Source: Deltaproteobacteria bacterium (GTDB lineage: Bacteria > Desulfobacterota > Desulfobacteria > Desulfobacterales > Desulfosarcinaceae). Taken from it: 64,000 bases of DNA. The DNA lies in the NCBI GenBank assembly GCA_021824175.1, contig JAKALP010000008.1, forward strand, positions 185,603 to 249,602. Reading direction: 5' to 3'. Made by a program: the position numbers and the translations under genes. Below, one piece after another: positions 63,731 through 64,000 of the stretch; within the stretch, counting starts at the first letter, position 1, and each line of letters begins with the position of its first letter. Below the pieces are notes generated by a model. The model saw only the letters and a program-made list of their open reading frames with translations, did no database searches and was not told where the DNA came from.

Positions 63731-64000
63731 CCAAAGTAAAAGCAATAAAAACCTACCTCAGAGGAGCCAACTTTTGTTTACTGTACCCAAGGGGGAGCTA
63801 CTAACCATAAACTTGTGTAACCTGTTGTCTCTGACCGTGCCCTAAGGGATAAGTTTTCCATGTTTTTAATAAATATGGCTCATCCGACATTTTAATGGGC
63901 CTACCCAAGATATTGTGGTTCAAGTATATTGATAGAGGGCTTTTACAGCCCCTGTGCCATTTGACCCGGGATGATGGTCTGGGGGGATTTTTTATGGGTC
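63731..64000. other. Right-end region without recognised feature
   Basis: The last 270 bases hold no convincing gene, terminator or repeat. A gene of the island may begin beyond the window. Confidence 0.5.

Overview
The window reads as chromosomal DNA of a Gram-negative, flagellated, anaerobic-type proteobacterium, most likely a Desulfobacterota (deltaproteobacterial) sulfate-reducer relative. This is inference from gene content: KDO-CMP synthetase (LPS), a PEP-CTERM protein, UPF0210 plus ACT pair, a PflX-type radical SAM protein, palindromic ATCGGTATCGG-type repeats, and multidomain PUFA-synthase genes. No rRNA or tRNA gene is visible.

Layout. (1) 1-12.6 kb: signalling and motility. A large hybrid histidine kinase runs off the left edge; then a REC-PAS-kinase, a REC/HD-GYP protein and an HDOD protein, the flagellar stator genes motA-motB behind a near-perfect sigma-54 promoter, larB, kdsB, and a REC-GGDEF protein. 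(2) 12.6-22.1 kb: a cysteine-rich protein, then pfaA (a 2157-residue PUFA-synthase-type megasynthase), a divergent MerR-like regulator and pfaD. (3) 22.1-39.7 kb: mostly housekeeping genes (xerD, M24 peptidase, thioesterase-fold protein, gltX, PEP-CTERM protein, helicase, cyclophilin, radical SAM protein, PatB-type PLP enzyme, YhdH-type reductase, ABC exporter, universal stress protein, UPF0210/ACT pair, DHH-CBS protein). (4) 39.7-51.5 kb: a tightly packed minus-strand operon pfaC-oleA-oleB-oleC-oleD. (5) 51.9-64 kb: a ComEA-like secreted protein, then a visibly AT-rich polysaccharide island with CDP-glucose synthesis and dehydration, a sugar epimerase, a ThDP enzyme, an aldolase-like protein, a glycosyltransferase, GtrA, a methyltransferase, a polytopic membrane protein, and an ISL3-type IS remnant next to a truncated SDR gene.

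How the genes work together. The most interesting system is the coupling of a PUFA synthase to the head-to-head olefin pathway. PfaA (KS-AT-ACP-ACP-KR-DH), PfaC (KS-CLF-AT-four hotdogs) and PfaD (enoyl reductase) together carry all chain-building activities of a Pfa synthase. OleA, OleB, OleC and OleD would condense two acyl chains, reduce the product, close a beta-lactone and decarboxylate it. Because oleABCD lies directly downstream of pfaC, with overlaps or gaps of at most 17 bases, the simplest reading is a dedicated polyunsaturated long-chain hydrocarbon locus. The pfa genes are split, with about 18 kb of unrelated genes between pfaD and oleD, and no phosphopantetheinyl transferase is in the window. 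A dispersed hairpin element of about 142 bp occurs twice, each time between convergent genes.
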